Source: Marsupella aquatica (Eukaryota; Marchantiophyta). From it: 64,000 bases of DNA. Below, in pieces: positions 26,958 to 40,574 of the stretch; position 1 is the stretch's first letter, and each line of letters opens with the position of its first letter. The position numbers and the translations under genes are program-made. A model generated the notes under the pieces. The model had not been told where the DNA came from. It ran no database searches and saw only the letters and a program-made list of their open reading frames with translations. The DNA is taken from positions 2,294,001-2,358,000 of the forward strand of contig OZ316898.1 of assembly GCA_973895155.1 (NCBI GenBank). The letters are read 5' to 3'.

Positions 26958-29900
26958 TCTTGTTAGCAAAGCTTTGTGCTAGCAATCTTTCACAATGCTC
27001 CCTTCTCCTTCCTGTTTATAGACTCAGGCTGGCTTCAGGTGTGTCCTTATTGTCATGTCATCTATAAAGAATGATTCCAATTGTGCTCACTTGCCTTCCC
27101 ATTCTCTCTCTGCCCATCTGTCTAGGAATCTTTTACAACATTAATTGACATCCTGCATAATGGCACAAACCTATTAACTCACAAGGCCAGACAATAATCC
27201 CTGCAGTTCTCTCCTCCGTTGCTTTCACTGCTTGTGAACTATTGTATTCAAGGCATCAGGGTTTTTCCTCTATAATCTTCCTTTGTAGGTGCTGTTATAC
27301 AATTCAAGTAAAATTTACCACCAATTCAACATAGCTGGCGTGCCTTGTTTGATAAGAAGAGTATCTACCTGCACACTAATGCTAGAAGTATAGCAACAGA
27401 CCAAAAATTGTCTTGTACCAGTAGATAGATCAAAAACATTCATCTCCTTTCTGCAATTCAATTGCACATGGCCTCTTGCATTTCAAATATCCAATTTATG
27501 TACCATTGTCCTACCACTACCTTAGCCTTTGCCTCCAAACAAACAGAGAAATGCCAGGAAGCCCTCCCCCTGATCCCCTATATGCAACACTACTACTCTC
27601 TTGCAATGCCCACTTCTCCCACTTCGTGCCTCCCTTGCCTGCCACACTTAGTAGTACAGACTGCCCTCCACAGATCTCTCGGCTCTTTGTGGCTCCACCA
27701 CCCTAGCTGCCCCTTCGTCCTCTCATTTCCCTCTCCCCTTTTCACTCTCTCCTCCCTCTCTTTTGTTCAATGGCAGTTGGCAACTTGGCAATCCTTGTGT
27801 TTCATAATAACAAGACATGACAATCATGCACTCCTGGTTACAGTGGTAACTATGATGTCCCATCATATTGTATGTATATTGTGCCAGCAATTACTGTGTC
27901 AAGACTGTCATGAGTTTCTAAGGAGAATGGTAACTGTAACCGATCAGATCGTACACTCTGTAAAACCTTAGGTCTATTAAATGAGCCTAGGTTGCATGTG
28001 CAGGGGGTTTGAGCCCACTCCCACCCCCTGGTGCTAATCTATACTATCAGTGAAATGAAAGAGACCTCCAATGTACCTAGAAACCATTACTGATGGAAGT
28101 TGTCACCCAATCTAAAATCAGTGTATCCACTCATGATTGCCATTGTAGCAGGGAGGGAGTACCCCTAGGGGTTGGATGGGTGGTCCATACTCCCTGACCC
28201 ATAATGATATGCCCCTCCCCCCCTGCATGTTTGCAATCAACCCTACTTGCCCAGTGGCTCCAAGATTCTTGAGGTGTTTTCCACTCCTCACCCCCTAGCC
28301 ATGGAACCTAGCTCTAATCCTTTAACCTCATAAACGTGCCGACAGGACAAAGTATTATCAAGCTCCTTGCATGAGTGTCAAACATGATGTGTTGGCATTT
28401 TAACTCAAAGGGGGATTCAACATTCCCCAAGAGGAAACTTGAGAAACACCCCTGCACTCATGATCACAAACACTGCTATTTTATGTCCACTCCAAGAGAT
28501 CATGTTGTCAAAACAAAATGTGATCCCTGGATCATTTTCCTTGCCTACCCATTTGAAGACAATTCAAGATTTGTATTCTGTTATCACTTTACTGATAAAC
28601 TTTTTATACCTCTAACCAAGTCTGGTTTGAAAGTTTAAAGAGTTCAAAACTTTAAAATTTCTGCTTTGGTTAGATTTTCCCCAAAAGTTCCCAATGACCC
28701 AAACTTATCCAAGATGTGATCAACAGGGTGATCAAGAAAAATGAGATACTTGGAAACTTTGAAATTGTTGTTTGAAAATCTAAGCAAGCTCAGATTTGAA
28801 AATACGTAACATATTTATTTATTTGTCAAAGGGAAATCTGTGAAACCTCACTGAAAGGGAGGCAACCGAAGCCAGTTGTAACATTTGAACCCAAAACCTA
28901 TGAGTCTCTACTTAAGTGAGTTATCTGAACCCAAAAGGTATGAGTCTCTACTTAAGTGATTTATCACTCAGGTGAACCCTAGACCTATGAGTATGAGTCT
29001 CTACTCAAGTGAGCTACCATTCAAACCCACAACCTAGGAGTCTCTACTTAAGTGAATTATCATTCAAGTGAACCCAAGACCTATGAGTATAAATCTCTAC
29101 TCAAGTGAGCTACCAATCAGCCATGCTTGCTTTGGCAAAATTCATGACATATTAAGTATCATGCTAGTACACTTGTATGGGCTGGTATGAAGCTAGTCAG
29201 GGGAGGTATGCAGGTGAGTCTAGCACATTCTAGCACACTTATTTTTTACCTTCACCACCAGGTCACTCTACTCATCAAACCAAAATCTCTCTTGATGGTA
29301 ACTGGCAGGCGTTTCCTTCCCCTTTGCACTTGGTTGGGATCAAACCAAGTTTCTCACACAACAGCAAGTGGATGGACAATTGAGGCACATCATACTCAGG
29401 CAAATCAATAATGCAAGTGGTTCACATTGGGTGATCGTGCAAGGAAACTAGCAGCGAGCATCTAGATCTTGTCATTGCCGCACATGCTAATATGTCTTCT
29501 CCTCCCAAGAAACTGACCACGAAGAGGGACTTCTAGGAGCACGAAGACGCAGTAGAGGACCATGTACACTGGGAGTCTTGTTTGGGGCCAAAATGTCCAG
29601 AGTCTTGAAGAGAGGGGACTTTGAGAAGGGTGGAGGACGTTACAATGTTATCTGGGAGAACTAGGGTGTTCATGTTTCCTTTTGAGAAATGTCAAATCCA
29701 GCAGCTGCTTTACTATATTCATCCCGAATCTCAAAAACTAATTTTGATAGGTGTTAGAACCTGACCTCTGACCTGTTGCAGCAGAGATTCGGCTAGTTGC
29801 ATCTAATATTGGCCGTCAAGGGTACTGTCAGCTATCACTGTAATGCAAGCCAGAATTGGGCCCTTAGCCTCCAAAATTCCAATAATGGTAAGAGAGTGAA

Positions 29901-30788
29901 GTTGGCCCCAAGTGATCATTGAAACGACTGTCCTTCACAGGATGCTCTAAATGCCTACAGTCATTCTGAAGTGAAGATTCCCTTTTAACGTTTTAGAACT
30001 AAGTAGACTCATCAATCTTTACTTCTTTTCATTGTTGAGACAATTACAACAAGGCCAAGATTTTCATGATCTCCCCAAGGTGGTGCACGTGCCTCATACA
30101 CATTCCAGGCAGACTTGATTGATGGGTTAGGAGCTAAGTCCATCAATCTCATTCTACAAGAAAGAGGGCTTGCTTTATAATTTCCTTCGCTCTAATTTTC
30201 TTTTTAAACATTGACCGGAAATCCTCCCAATGCACTCCAAAATTTACACTACGAAGTGCCCAAAACTAGAACTGCCATTAAGACTCCAAACAACTCATGT
30301 AGTAGACTATTTTACAATGGTCGTTGTAATACTAATGTTGCCTCTATTTACGAAGGACAGAATAAAACTAATGTTCCAGTCTTACCACCATACAACATTA
30401 ATACAACGACGACTATTCCCTGTATCAGATGCTGTTACGAAAGCATTTAGTAAAGTTCTTGTCCAGCGTACCCAGAATTGACACCTTCTATGCACTTTTT
30501 CCCTACGTCTGTAACCTAGAAACGCTATCCCATCTTCCCTCATGATCACCAAATACGCATGATACAAACGTTTGATAAAGTATAGGTCATATCTGAATAT
30601 AGACACCAGAAAGGTGCCGTCTGGTTCCCTGTAAACATATGGGATGAAGGGCGAGAGTGTTCTTTTTTCCTACGTATCAACTGAAGGGCTTCCCTTTCTC
30701 AGAAAAGCATTTGCTAATAACTTCCGCCTTCTTACGGTCTACAACTCATTTCCCTCTGTGAAAGGTTCTCGTAATTTAAACGCAGCTA
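26958..30788. other. Intergenic region between the phosphorylase 5' end and the FTSHI4 3' end
   Basis: The left end should contain the promoter and 5' leader of the phosphorylase gene (transcribed leftwards); a CT-rich stretch at about 26990-27130 fits a plant leader. The right end should contain the 3' untranslated region of the FTSHI4 gene. The frames of 70-170 codons at 27.46-27.97 kb are Pro/Leu/Cys-rich with no motif. A tRNA-like repeat array lies at 28.89-29.11 kb. Confidence 0.45.
28887..29114 (-). repeat. Array of five tRNA-like (SINE-like) units
   Basis: Five diverged units of about 40-50 bases follow one another, each with the plus-strand core GAGTCTCTACTTAAGTGA. On the minus strand a unit reads AGCTCACTTGAGTAGAGAC and then GGGTTCAAAT. 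This resembles the D-arm (A box) and T-arm (B box) of a tRNA, the internal polymerase III promoter. The units are too short and irregular for functional tRNAs. A tRNA-derived SINE that amplified locally is the best reading. Confidence 0.55.
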
Positions 30789-33700
30789 CTACAAAAATTG
30801 TTTGGTAGGAGAGATAATTGTACCAACTTCGTCTTCTTCCTTGTATGTCTTGCTCAAATCTTTCAAGTTACGCTCCTTAATCGCTTCGATCAGATCCCAG
30901 GTCTCACTTTTGATCACTTGTAACTGCAACATTAAAGGACCAAGAATGAGGAACAAAAGTAGCACAAGGGTAGGCCAGAAAAGCAAACTTGAACACCTGT
31001 TTTGTGCAAACAGAAAAAGATGACAGAAAATACTTTTCCTGAGTTGAAGAAGCCAAATACTCGACAGAACGATTTGCTTAGACCCCATTTGCGAGAGAAA
31101 TAAGCGAGAGAAATAAGCAATAAGAGATGAGGTTTAAAAGGGACTGCTCCTCTTCGACCTATGAAGCTAGCGTTGCTTTCTCGAGGGTTTTGCAAGTATG
31201 GAGCCCCTAAACTTACAGTAGAAGTATCTCCACGGGTTCCAGATATTACCCTTCTAGGCAAGGAGGTTTTGGAAGGGATTTTTGCTGCTCGGTTTTCATT
31301 GTCCTCTCGTGAACTGTCACCTCACAAAATTTACTCCACACAAAATTCAAGTACTTTACCTGCATAGGTCGGGGAGCTCCGAATGTGACATAGCCCACAT
31401 TTCCCGGTCTGAATGTTACTCTGCCGGGGAGGGAGACCCCATGGATACCCCACCGCCCCACATAAATGAGAGCTCCATATTCGTCAACAGCCTTTACCTC
31501 CGGCTGCATCATGACGATATCATATCCATCAGCACTGGAAGCACACAAGTGCAAGCTCACACTAAGCGTTGTTTTCATTAAAAATATTGAGAAGTAATTC
31601 AAACACTTTGCAGCACGAAATATAAACAGAATCTATGGCGTTGCTCACGCCTAGAAGGGCATTGCTCCCTTGCATGACTAGCGACACTGATTCTAAGAGG
31701 GAACCTATCGGTCTTGAAGTAGCGTGTGGAATTCTATGAAACTTTTACAGCTTCTGCTTCCCAATACTAAACACCGAATAGGATTTCGTGTTTAAAGTCT
31801 GCGCTCAAGGGATAATTGTTAGTTAAGCACACATGACAAACCTATTTTGCAAGAAGAAGCAATCAAACCTGCGGAATACGGGGTGCCTTGTTGAAAATAT
31901 CCCAAATTTCATCAGCTTCTACGACCTCCTTCTCCAGCAAGAGTTCTGCACAGAAAGCTAAATTAAATATTGCACCCTGCTATCTACAAGATGACTAGTG
32001 ATGACAAAGTCGGTGGAAAGTGTTGTACTTCCGGCACAACTAGTAGGAAAGACTAAGTCTTCAACTAGACTTACAAGTCTTGAGAAGATATTTCGTGAAA
32101 ACGACGCATTAATTCTAAAAGTTCTTTCAAAATTACATATCATCACCTGCAAGGGTTTCCAAAGCAGACCGATATTCTTTCAATATAGATGAACATTTCT
32201 CAACCGCATACCGCATGTACTCTTCTCTCAATGCCACTACCTTGGGGCCAAGCTGCACATAACAACAATTATGCTACTATTAGTGCAGACGATGAATAAT
32301 AGTACCAACTCGAGCAGCTATATCCTCTCATTTTCTTACAGATCCCAAATTCACCCACCCTGAAGCTTAAAAACAAATATCACAAATATGGCAAAAATTT
32401 GAGATCGATAAGATAAAGAGTGGAAGAAGATATGCTCACATGAACCATAAGATCTTGCTGAGTGCGATAATATATTTTTCCCAGGGCAGTCATGCCTGTT
32501 CTAAGAATGAGGTAATCTGCAAGTACACCTGCTTCTGCTAAAGCTGAGCCTGAGATCCATGAAAGCTGGTCCCGTCCGAAGACTTGCTCTTCCACAATTC
32601 TTGCTGGACAATATTACCACCCAGGAGACACATGAGTTACGGCCTAGGGATTCCATCGATAATTACACCATATTATCGACAACCCACTTTCCTGTAGAAT
32701 CGGAGAACGCTAAACGACCACCAAGCAGCAGAAGTATCGAGTTTGAAGAGAATTTCCTCTTACGTGCACAGGCTCGAACAATGTCTTTTATCATATCCTC
32801 TTTTCTTGAAAACACACGACTTCGGGATTCTAGGTACTCCATATTCGGATATGTGTCAATTTCGCGGACATTTGTCTGAACACACAGACAAGTGATTGAT
32901 TATTAATCCCTCTCCACAACAGAAGGAAAATGAGTTTCAAAAAACAATCGACTTTAATGAAGACACAAAGCACGCCGACAATGTGCTGATTCCATTCGAT
33001 AAGCAGCTCTCTACTAAACAAATTCACGAGAAAGACGTCCGGCAAAGTTGTCCGTTATCTCCATACCATGCCCATGTGATATAGTACCTTGGTAAACGGC
33101 TGTGACGGATTTGGAAAATAGCACTCCAACAGTGCAATGGCAGCTTCTCGATATGCTATTCTAAGTCTTGCCTCTCCTGAGGAATCTACAATGTCTTCTT
33201 CTCCTGTTGCGAAAGTACCCTCTTGCTGCAATATCATATAAGATCACATGGTTAAAGATCCCAAATAGTAATTCAAAGAACACAAACACATCACCTATAA
33301 CAACCTCCACAGCTCACGCAATGTCATGGACGAAAAGATATCGCCAAGACGTAATTTTGATTTATAATGGATACACAACGTTATTCTCTTCCACTTTGGG
33401 GCAGCTTATTTTGTGATCTTTATTTGTCAATATAAACAGATCAGAGAAACACCATTAACATTGAAAAACAGCGGGGTCATACACCTACAGAAGATTAACC
33501 AGATTGAACCACTTTCACCGCCCTGATCTCATCAGGTGCTTGCTAAGGGATGGCCATGTCTGTTTCTTGGTTCCTATAGAAACTACCAGAGCAAGTTCAC
33601 CTCTGCTCGTGTAGAAGAGGGACTGCCATGCAAAGTCTGATGTGGATATACATATTGATACTGATTATTCATGTTGCTAGCCGTTTGCCTACTTTTATTC

Positions 33701-36700
33701 TCTCAAGCCTTGCTCCTTTCTGGCCTGTGCACTTTGCATCCATTGATGAACCATTTTGTTGTACGCAATATACTTTAGGTAGCAACATTTCTGTTTGTTC
33801 ACAGATAGGAACCTTCGAAGAGGCAATAAAAACAGAAAATAACCTGGGAATTGTTTTTAAATTGATAAAATGGTTCATTGGACTTACCCTCTTCATGGCC
33901 TCAGCCAGCTCAGATCTTTCAATGATGTCTTTATCCTTCCTCGCACCCAGAATTGCAGCCTCATTCCTGTCGAGATAATCTCTTAGATAGGATCATCGCC
34001 CAAAAACATACAAGACACCGTCCACAACATAAGTGGCAGGGATGAGGATAAGCATGCTTCAACTCACAGGACGTTTTGAAGCTCAGCACCGCTGAAATCA
34101 TGTGCTTCTGCAGCCACTTCTTTCAGCAGCTCCTCTTTTTCCTTCTCTGACTTGAAACCCTTGTTTCTCGCATGTACCTAGCCAGATTAAGCACACAGTA
34201 AGAGAGAAAGAGTAGAGTCTCAATGGATTACCAAAAATAATTGGAATTGAACTCCAGACCTAAACCTGTTTCCATCAACAGTGACAGTTTAGAGAATAGT
34301 GGATTGGCACAAACCCTAAGAATCGCAAGTCTACCCTCCTCCGAAGGTAGACCAATGCTTATCGTCTTGTCAAACCGACCTTTCCTCAAAAGAGCAGGAT
34401 CCAGCATGTCCAGCCTATTAGTTGCTCCAACAACCATGACCTGGAGAGCCAGAAAGTCGCCAGATTTAAGGAAGATAAAACTAGCAACGAAGACCCGTAA
34501 TATAGAACACAAAAGGAGACATTGCCTTCATGCATAAGGTTGCGATCATGCACAAGATTTCCAAATGCTTCAGACTGTGCACTGTAAATGAAAGTTCGGG
34601 CTCCCCAGAATAGCCCAGCATAGGAACGCTCCTGTTTTCTACACAATAGCACTGTAAAGCTATTTCTTTTAGTGAAGGAAAATAGAGCAGCAAGTATGCC
34701 CTTCAACAATTGTGAGAAGAACTGAAGACGTCTAACTGATCAAATGTATATCGGAACGGCTCAAACTTGATTGGGGAAAAGTCTGGAAAGCAAAACCATA
34801 AAGATTTCAAAGGAGTAGTTTATAGGTGTCATAGCAACAAAAAGAGATCTTCAAACCTGAGCATAGTTGCTCTGGAAACCATCAAGCTCGGTCAATATTT
34901 GGATCAACCCCTGTTCCCTCTCAACTCCTCCCTAGAAAGACCCACGAGATTGACCAGGATCAGGTTGTCAGAAAGATGCGGATAACATAAGTTGATGGTA
35001 GTCTCAAATAAGTTGACCAGCTGCACCAGCAATTTGTGCGGTATTCAAGTTATCAGTATCGATTCTTCATTGCCAGCTATAGACAGTGATTGCATCAATT
35101 TCAATCAACAATCACGACACGCAGGCCAACCAACGATGCACAGTGCCTAACCGAATTTACCGATAGCCTGTCCTTCCTGTTTCTTTTACATGAATATCAC
35201 TCACCCCTCCAATGTCGGGCCCGCCACGCTTGGCACCGATAGCATCAATCTCATCAATGAAGATGATTGATGGAGCAAATTGGCGAGCCCTTGCAAACAA
35301 ATCCCTGACTCTTGCAGCTGCAACTCCAACAAACATCTGTGATTCCAAGCAGGCAATGAGTGATGGAATACGTAGTTGGGTCATACTAGCAAGAAATACG
35401 GTCCAGCAACAGTGGTAGAGTTCCAACAGAACAACATACTCTGGGACTAACAAATACTCCAACCAGTAAGGCCGTCACTCCACATGTCCAATCCCACGTA
35501 CGTAAAAGTGATGAGTAGAATTCGAGATAGCAGTGCTTCGTGGAAGCATGGGACTCAAAAGACATGTAATAGGAGTTGAGGAAAAGACGCAATTCTTGCA
35601 TTTTTTATTTTCAGATGAATCCTATATGCCGTTTGGTTATTCTCAATTGGAGACACCTGCCAAAGAATGATATTATACACACCTCGACAAACTCCGAACC
35701 ACTGGCAGAAAAAAAGGGCACTCCTGCCTCCCCAGCAATAGCCTTAGCAAGCAAAGTCTTGCCGGTTCCGGGAGGGCCATATAGCATCACACCTTTAGGA
35801 CAATAGATGCCCAATTCCTCAAATTCTTTGCTCTCCTTCAATATTTTAACCACTTCCTCTAGTTCTCGCTTTACGTATTCCTGCCCTGCAAAGTCATCAA
35901 ATGTCACACCAGTACTCTCCTCTGCGGATATGAATCTTGCTCTGCATTCCCAACATTCCATAGAGCATCAACACAACGCCATTGCTGACAACAGAGGTCC
36001 AATCGTCCAATTGACTCAGAGGTGGGCACTATTTGGAGAGTGATAAATCATTATTTATCGTTCACGAGAACCACTCGCTAATACTACTGTAGCGGTCAGA
36101 TCCCAATTTCAAGGAAGCAGTATGTGAAGCAGCTTGGAGATGGTTTCCTATCATCAACTATCGAATCGAATCATGCTTTTTTGAGTTTAACCTCTGCCAG
36201 TCCCAACCAGTAGAAGAGCATGAATCCATCGGTGAATTGAACACAGCTGAGAATGAAATTAGTAGAGTAAAAGCAAAGGTATGGCCTGTGGAGTAACTAG
36301 ACTGAGACTTGACTGGAGCGTTTACAGACCACCAGACCTGTACTACCCTGCCCGACGCAAAGATTGAAAATGCAATCATACATGTAATCAAGGAAGACAT
36401 GATAGCTACTTCAACTGTCGCTCATTAATCAAATTGGTCGGACAACATTGATGTATAGAAGAACATACCGGCTCTGTCCAAGACTGCCGAGTTCCATGTT
36501 ATTAGATGTGCTGAGCTTAGGGCGCCTTATTACTGGTCTATCTTGAGGATTTGGTAACTTGTAGATAGGGTACAGCTTCTTATCAATCCACTGATATAGA
36601 AAAACGGCCAAAGCTAGACGCATTCCCCAAACAACAGTTGTTTCCAACGTCGGATAAAGTAGAGCAGGTATTGAGTTAGGCTGTTTGACTTCAATATGCT

Positions 36701-38237
36701 GCAGCTGTTGATGAAGCTTCGGCCATATGTCACCCCACGCATCCGCAGGCATCTGAGATACATGGTGTCGCTTGAAGATCACCTCCCTTTTTCTATCATC
36801 ATTTGGAATTTGCTTGTCATTCTCGTCGTCCTGGATAATTAGAGCTTCCTCCTCTTTGTAGTAAGGTAGGACCACTGTATTAAATGAAAAAAATATGACA
36901 GGTTACTTTGGACCACCTTTCAACGAAGTTGAAAACAGCATCGCAGCCTTCACAACCAAAAAATAGCTTGACAGAATCGAAACACATTCCATGGGTAGAT
37001 ATTAGAGAACATGAGGGCATAGAGCTGTGCAACGAAACGGGATTACCTGCAACGTCCTTCCCAAACTCAGCATACTCAATAAAGTTGACCTGCTCACTTT
37101 CTACGAGTCTCCAAAATTCACTGAAATGAATAGGATGTGAAGGTTGTGGATCCCACGGTGTTCCTTGCAGCTTGCCCTGAAGCTGAAGAATGAACTTTTT
37201 CCACATCGTAATTTGCATGAAATCTCGCTCGGCTTGCAGCATTGCTCTTCTCCGCAAATTCTCGTCCTCGGTAGTTCGTTTGATCTCTGCAGCCCTTATT
37301 TCCTGTCTCGCAACTATTAGTCGTGGAGGTATTCCTTTTCCACAGATGCAACAAGACAAGACCAGATGAAGTTATCTGTGTCCGTACAGCAAACATGATA
37401 GGAACTCTGAGGAGTAGAATAAAACCCTGAACCCTAGAAGAATCTTGCAAGAAAGTACCTCGAAAAGCTTCCGTGCGCTCTCCTCTGCTTTTTTCTGGTC
37501 TTCTTCGGTCTCAGCTTTGGAGAAAATTCCCCCGACCCACGCCATCCTTCCGGTTGCTCCATGCTGCCCCAGAAGCACTACGACATCGACAAAATGAGCC
37601 AATTATGACATCCACGCATTACCGGAGAGCAACGCCACAACGAAGTACCTAAACACTTTAGTTCAAGAATTGCAAAAATTCGAAGGTAAGGAATTCCTTG
37701 ATTCCTAGCTCTTATACGAACTATAATCATCCAAACAATGCGTCAAAGAAAGGTCAACCAATGTGTGTGCGACATCCAATGTGCGACTCGACAAAATGAG
37801 AAAAGAAGAGAACAGCTACTAGAACATATTCACACACCAGGGTTACTATCATCCCGAAGTCGGGCCAACGTTACGTGCAGTCTCTTCCTCTCAAAAGGAT
37901 GCCGCCTAGGAGATGGTAACCATAAAGCCTTCTCAGAACCTCTGCCGCACCATCTGCTAGCAAGCTCCGGGCGAGCTGCCTTCACTTTGTGCGGGATTTG
38001 GCAGGCTCGAGCCAATGCCATGCCTCTGGTCCCAATCCTCACCACGGCAACAGCTCCAGCCTCTCGACTACCCCTTCCCCCAAAACTGCTGCCATCCACA
38101 CCCGAAATTCCTGCCGGTCCGCTGGCGGTAGTCTTGGAGCATCCTCCACAGAGTGTAGTAGCAGGAGCTGCTGATGCTGATGCTGATCCTGCTTGGAGCG
38201 AACTCACAGCTCGAACACTCATTGTAGCTGCCATCAT
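30789..38237 (-). CDS. FTSHI4: Inactive FtsH-like AAA protein of plastids (FTSHI4 type)
   Basis: Exons in transcript order: 38237-37838, 37577-37459, 37302-37047, 36874-36469, 35941-35683, 35336-35205, 34931-34857, 34440-34315, 34177-34068, 33966-33888, 33225-33088, 32875-32764, 32603-32440, 32252-32147, 31945-31869, 31503-31360, 30923-30789. The sum is 2838 bases, 945 residues, all GT-AG. An Ala/Ser/Arg-rich leader suggests a plastid transit peptide, and a hydrophobic segment lies near 337-353. The AAA domain has Walker A GPPGTGKT (449-456), Walker B IIFIDE (504-509) and [20 protein letters not shown] as the second region of homology. The zinc site HEXXH is replaced by REAAI (680-684), so it should not be a protease. 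The C-terminal [20 protein letters not shown] matches my memory of Arabidopsis FTSHI4. Its relatives are essential plastid proteins tied to the FtsHi/Ycf2-type import motor; that role is from the family, not from this sequence. Confidence 0.95.
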
Positions 38238-38584
38238 CGATCACTTGCTCTACCTGCAGCTAGCTGCAATGTAACGAATTGAATAATGCCTGAATCGAAT
38301 ATTGGGTCTCGCATTCCGATGAATCTATGGATCTACTAATCGTCATCTCCGAAAGCAGAAGGTTGGGTCTAACAATGAGGCGAATCCCCTTCTGAGGAAT
38401 GAAATTTCGAGTCTAGGTCTGGGAGAGTGGAGATATAGCTCCGTGATTTCCGCTTTCTGAACGGAGTAGGATGAGTCTTCGAGTACAGTCCAATAGAGGC
38501 AGGTGACTGATCTTACGACCCTCCACATGCGAGTTGGGTCTTCTTGCATGTGGACGGTCATAAAAAAGCGGGCCCTTTACTACT

Positions 38585-38862
38585 CCCTAATAAATTGCAG
38601 GATTTCCTTTACCAGCTCTAAATTGCAGGATCTCCCTTACCACTCTCTAAATTGCAGGATCTCTCTCACCACTCCCTTCTTTTTATCTCTCCCTGAATTC
38701 CACCCCCTAAATTGCAGGATGTCCCTTACCACTAAATTCCACTCCCTCCCTTACCACTCCGTGCTTTTTATCTCTCCCTGAATTCCACTCCCTAAACTGC
38801 AGGATGTCCCTTACCACTAAATCCACTCCCTTCCTTACCACTCCCTAAATTGCACTAGGGTT
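38585..38862. repeat. Minisatellite upstream of FTSHI4
   Basis: Units built on CTAAATTGCAGGATCTCCC plus TTACCACTC repeat about seven times. A higher-order unit of about 95 bases also includes TTTTTATCTCTCCCTGAAT and occurs twice. The array starts about 350 bases upstream of the FTSHI4 start codon, within probable promoter distance. Confidence 0.85.
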
Positions 38863-39660
38863 GGTCTCAAAACCATTCAAATAATTCAAACTGGAATGGT
38901 CATTTCTGAGTTGCTAGTATTTACACTAACAGCTACTGTACTGTTTTGGAACTTGTAATGAGTCCTTTGCTTGGATTTTTCCAGTTAATCCATAAGGATC
39001 AAGCATTACCTAGTGCTAGTGGTTTTCCAGACAACGTCGTTTGAAATTCTAATTGATATAAATTATCTTGTCCTTCTATGTGTGAGGTGCACAAGTCCTT
39101 TTCTTGACTTTATATCTCATTTTATTTTTGTCATTTCTTGACAACTTTGTCTGTTTGTTCTGATTTTAAGGGCAGGACCTCAAAGGCTAAAAAGTTTCTT
39201 GCCTCCAGTAGTCTCTCACTCAAGTGCTAAGGGGAAAAATTCTTGAGAGTTGCCCAAATGCAAGTTGGCTTGTAGCAATGACCCTAGCGCTTAGGCACGG
39301 AGGTGAGTGCCCTAGACGTACACGAGCCCTAGATGAAAAAGAAAGGACAGGGATTTAGAACCGCCTTGCATGTGTGAGGTCCTTAGTTTTCAGGCTCTCA
39401 ACTCCACCAATGACAATAAAATATTGACTGAGCATTTTGTGGAAGAACCACCTCTTCAGGCAGGGCTTATGGCATGAAGAGTGGAGAGTCAAGGGCAAGA
39501 AACTTTCAGTGACATTGTCACCAAAAAGTGAGCACAATTTTCTGTTTATGTCATAAAATCAACAAAGTGTTTCAAGGCAAAGTCAATTACAGAGTATGTT
39601 ACAAAATAAACTAAAAACTGCAATCCTTCATGTGTGATGACAAAGGATCAGCAACTATGC

Positions 39661-40000
39661 ATGCAATGGGATTCACAATGACCTACAATAGTTGTCACCT
39701 GATGTGGTATGTACCAATGTGATATGTTGTGAGACTTTCAAGCTTTGAGAAGACAGTGGGCCATTTCCAAAAATATACATAAAATGTTGGAAGAAGCATG
39801 AAAGATAAGTACCTTGTCAGAATGCAGCAATGAAGATTCTAAATCTTGTATGCAATGCGGATTCACAATGACCTACAAAAGTTGTGCACTGATGTGCTAT
39901 GTATTGATGTGATGTGTTGCAAGAATGAGCAACTTTGAGAAGTAGGCTGTTTCCAAAATTTTGCATAAAAGTTGGAATGAGCATCAAAGATAAGTATTCT
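39661..40000. repeat. Diverged direct repeat, two copies of about 150 bp
   Basis: Copies at about 39661-39820 and 39850-40000 share blocks such as GGATTCACAATGACCTACA, a central TGTGAT(A/G)TGTTG, and the closing AAAGATAAGTA. They differ at many sites. No coding frame spans them. They look like a local duplication of non-coding DNA. Confidence 0.75.
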
Positions 40001-40282
40001 ATCAAAAATGTGGCTAGAGGGTCCATGGACAGGTGGATGAGTGATGCCAAAGAGTTTGCAATCTTATTCCATGTCTCTAGTTGGGATTCCTAAACAAGGC
40101 TATAGTGCTTGCCAAACAGTGGCAGTACAAATCACAAGCAGAATTTGACAAAAGTGAATTGTTGCTGTTCATGGAGTTTCAACCAAAATAGCCTTAGTCC
40201 AAATATCTACCACATTCAACATATCACTCAGGGGTTTTTATTTCCATGGAATCCGCACATCACATGTGACAAAGAATATGGT

Positions 40283-40510
40283 TATTTTATGGGGTTTAAG
40301 GGAAGACTTAGAAAGTTTTGTGGAAGAAGTTTCAGGTCCTTTAAATCCAATTCTGAGTCTTGTAACAACATTTAGTGTACTTTTAATCAAAATTTTGGAA
40401 TATTTTGGAATATTCTAACTTTATAGTGGCTAAAAATTTTGCATTTTAGGGATCCAAGGCTTAAAAACATTGCAGGTGATGGGGGGACCTCTACATAGTG
40501 AGACCCTCGA
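40283..40510 (+). repeat. Dispersed repeat family, copy 2
   Basis: This copy is in the opposite orientation to the one in the phosphorylase intron (19711-19950) and in the same orientation as 61397-61636. It begins with GGAAGACTTAGAAAG, includes TGGAATATTCTAAC, and ends with ACATAGTGAGACCC. Confidence 0.65.
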
Positions 40511-40574
40511 GAGTGTATAACTTTCTATTCAAACCAGCATCAATTTTAAAATAGTGTCACAACATTACTTATTA

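Noticed and set aside
27462-27971. Plus-strand frame of 169 codons
   Set aside because: The translation is Pro/Leu/Cys/His-rich from C-rich DNA, with a second overlapping frame of similar look; there is no motif and no splice partner.
37738-38274. Plus-strand frame of 178 codons opposite the FTSHI4 first exon
   Set aside because: It overlaps the transit-peptide exon, whose minus-strand frame splices in phase into the FtsH body.
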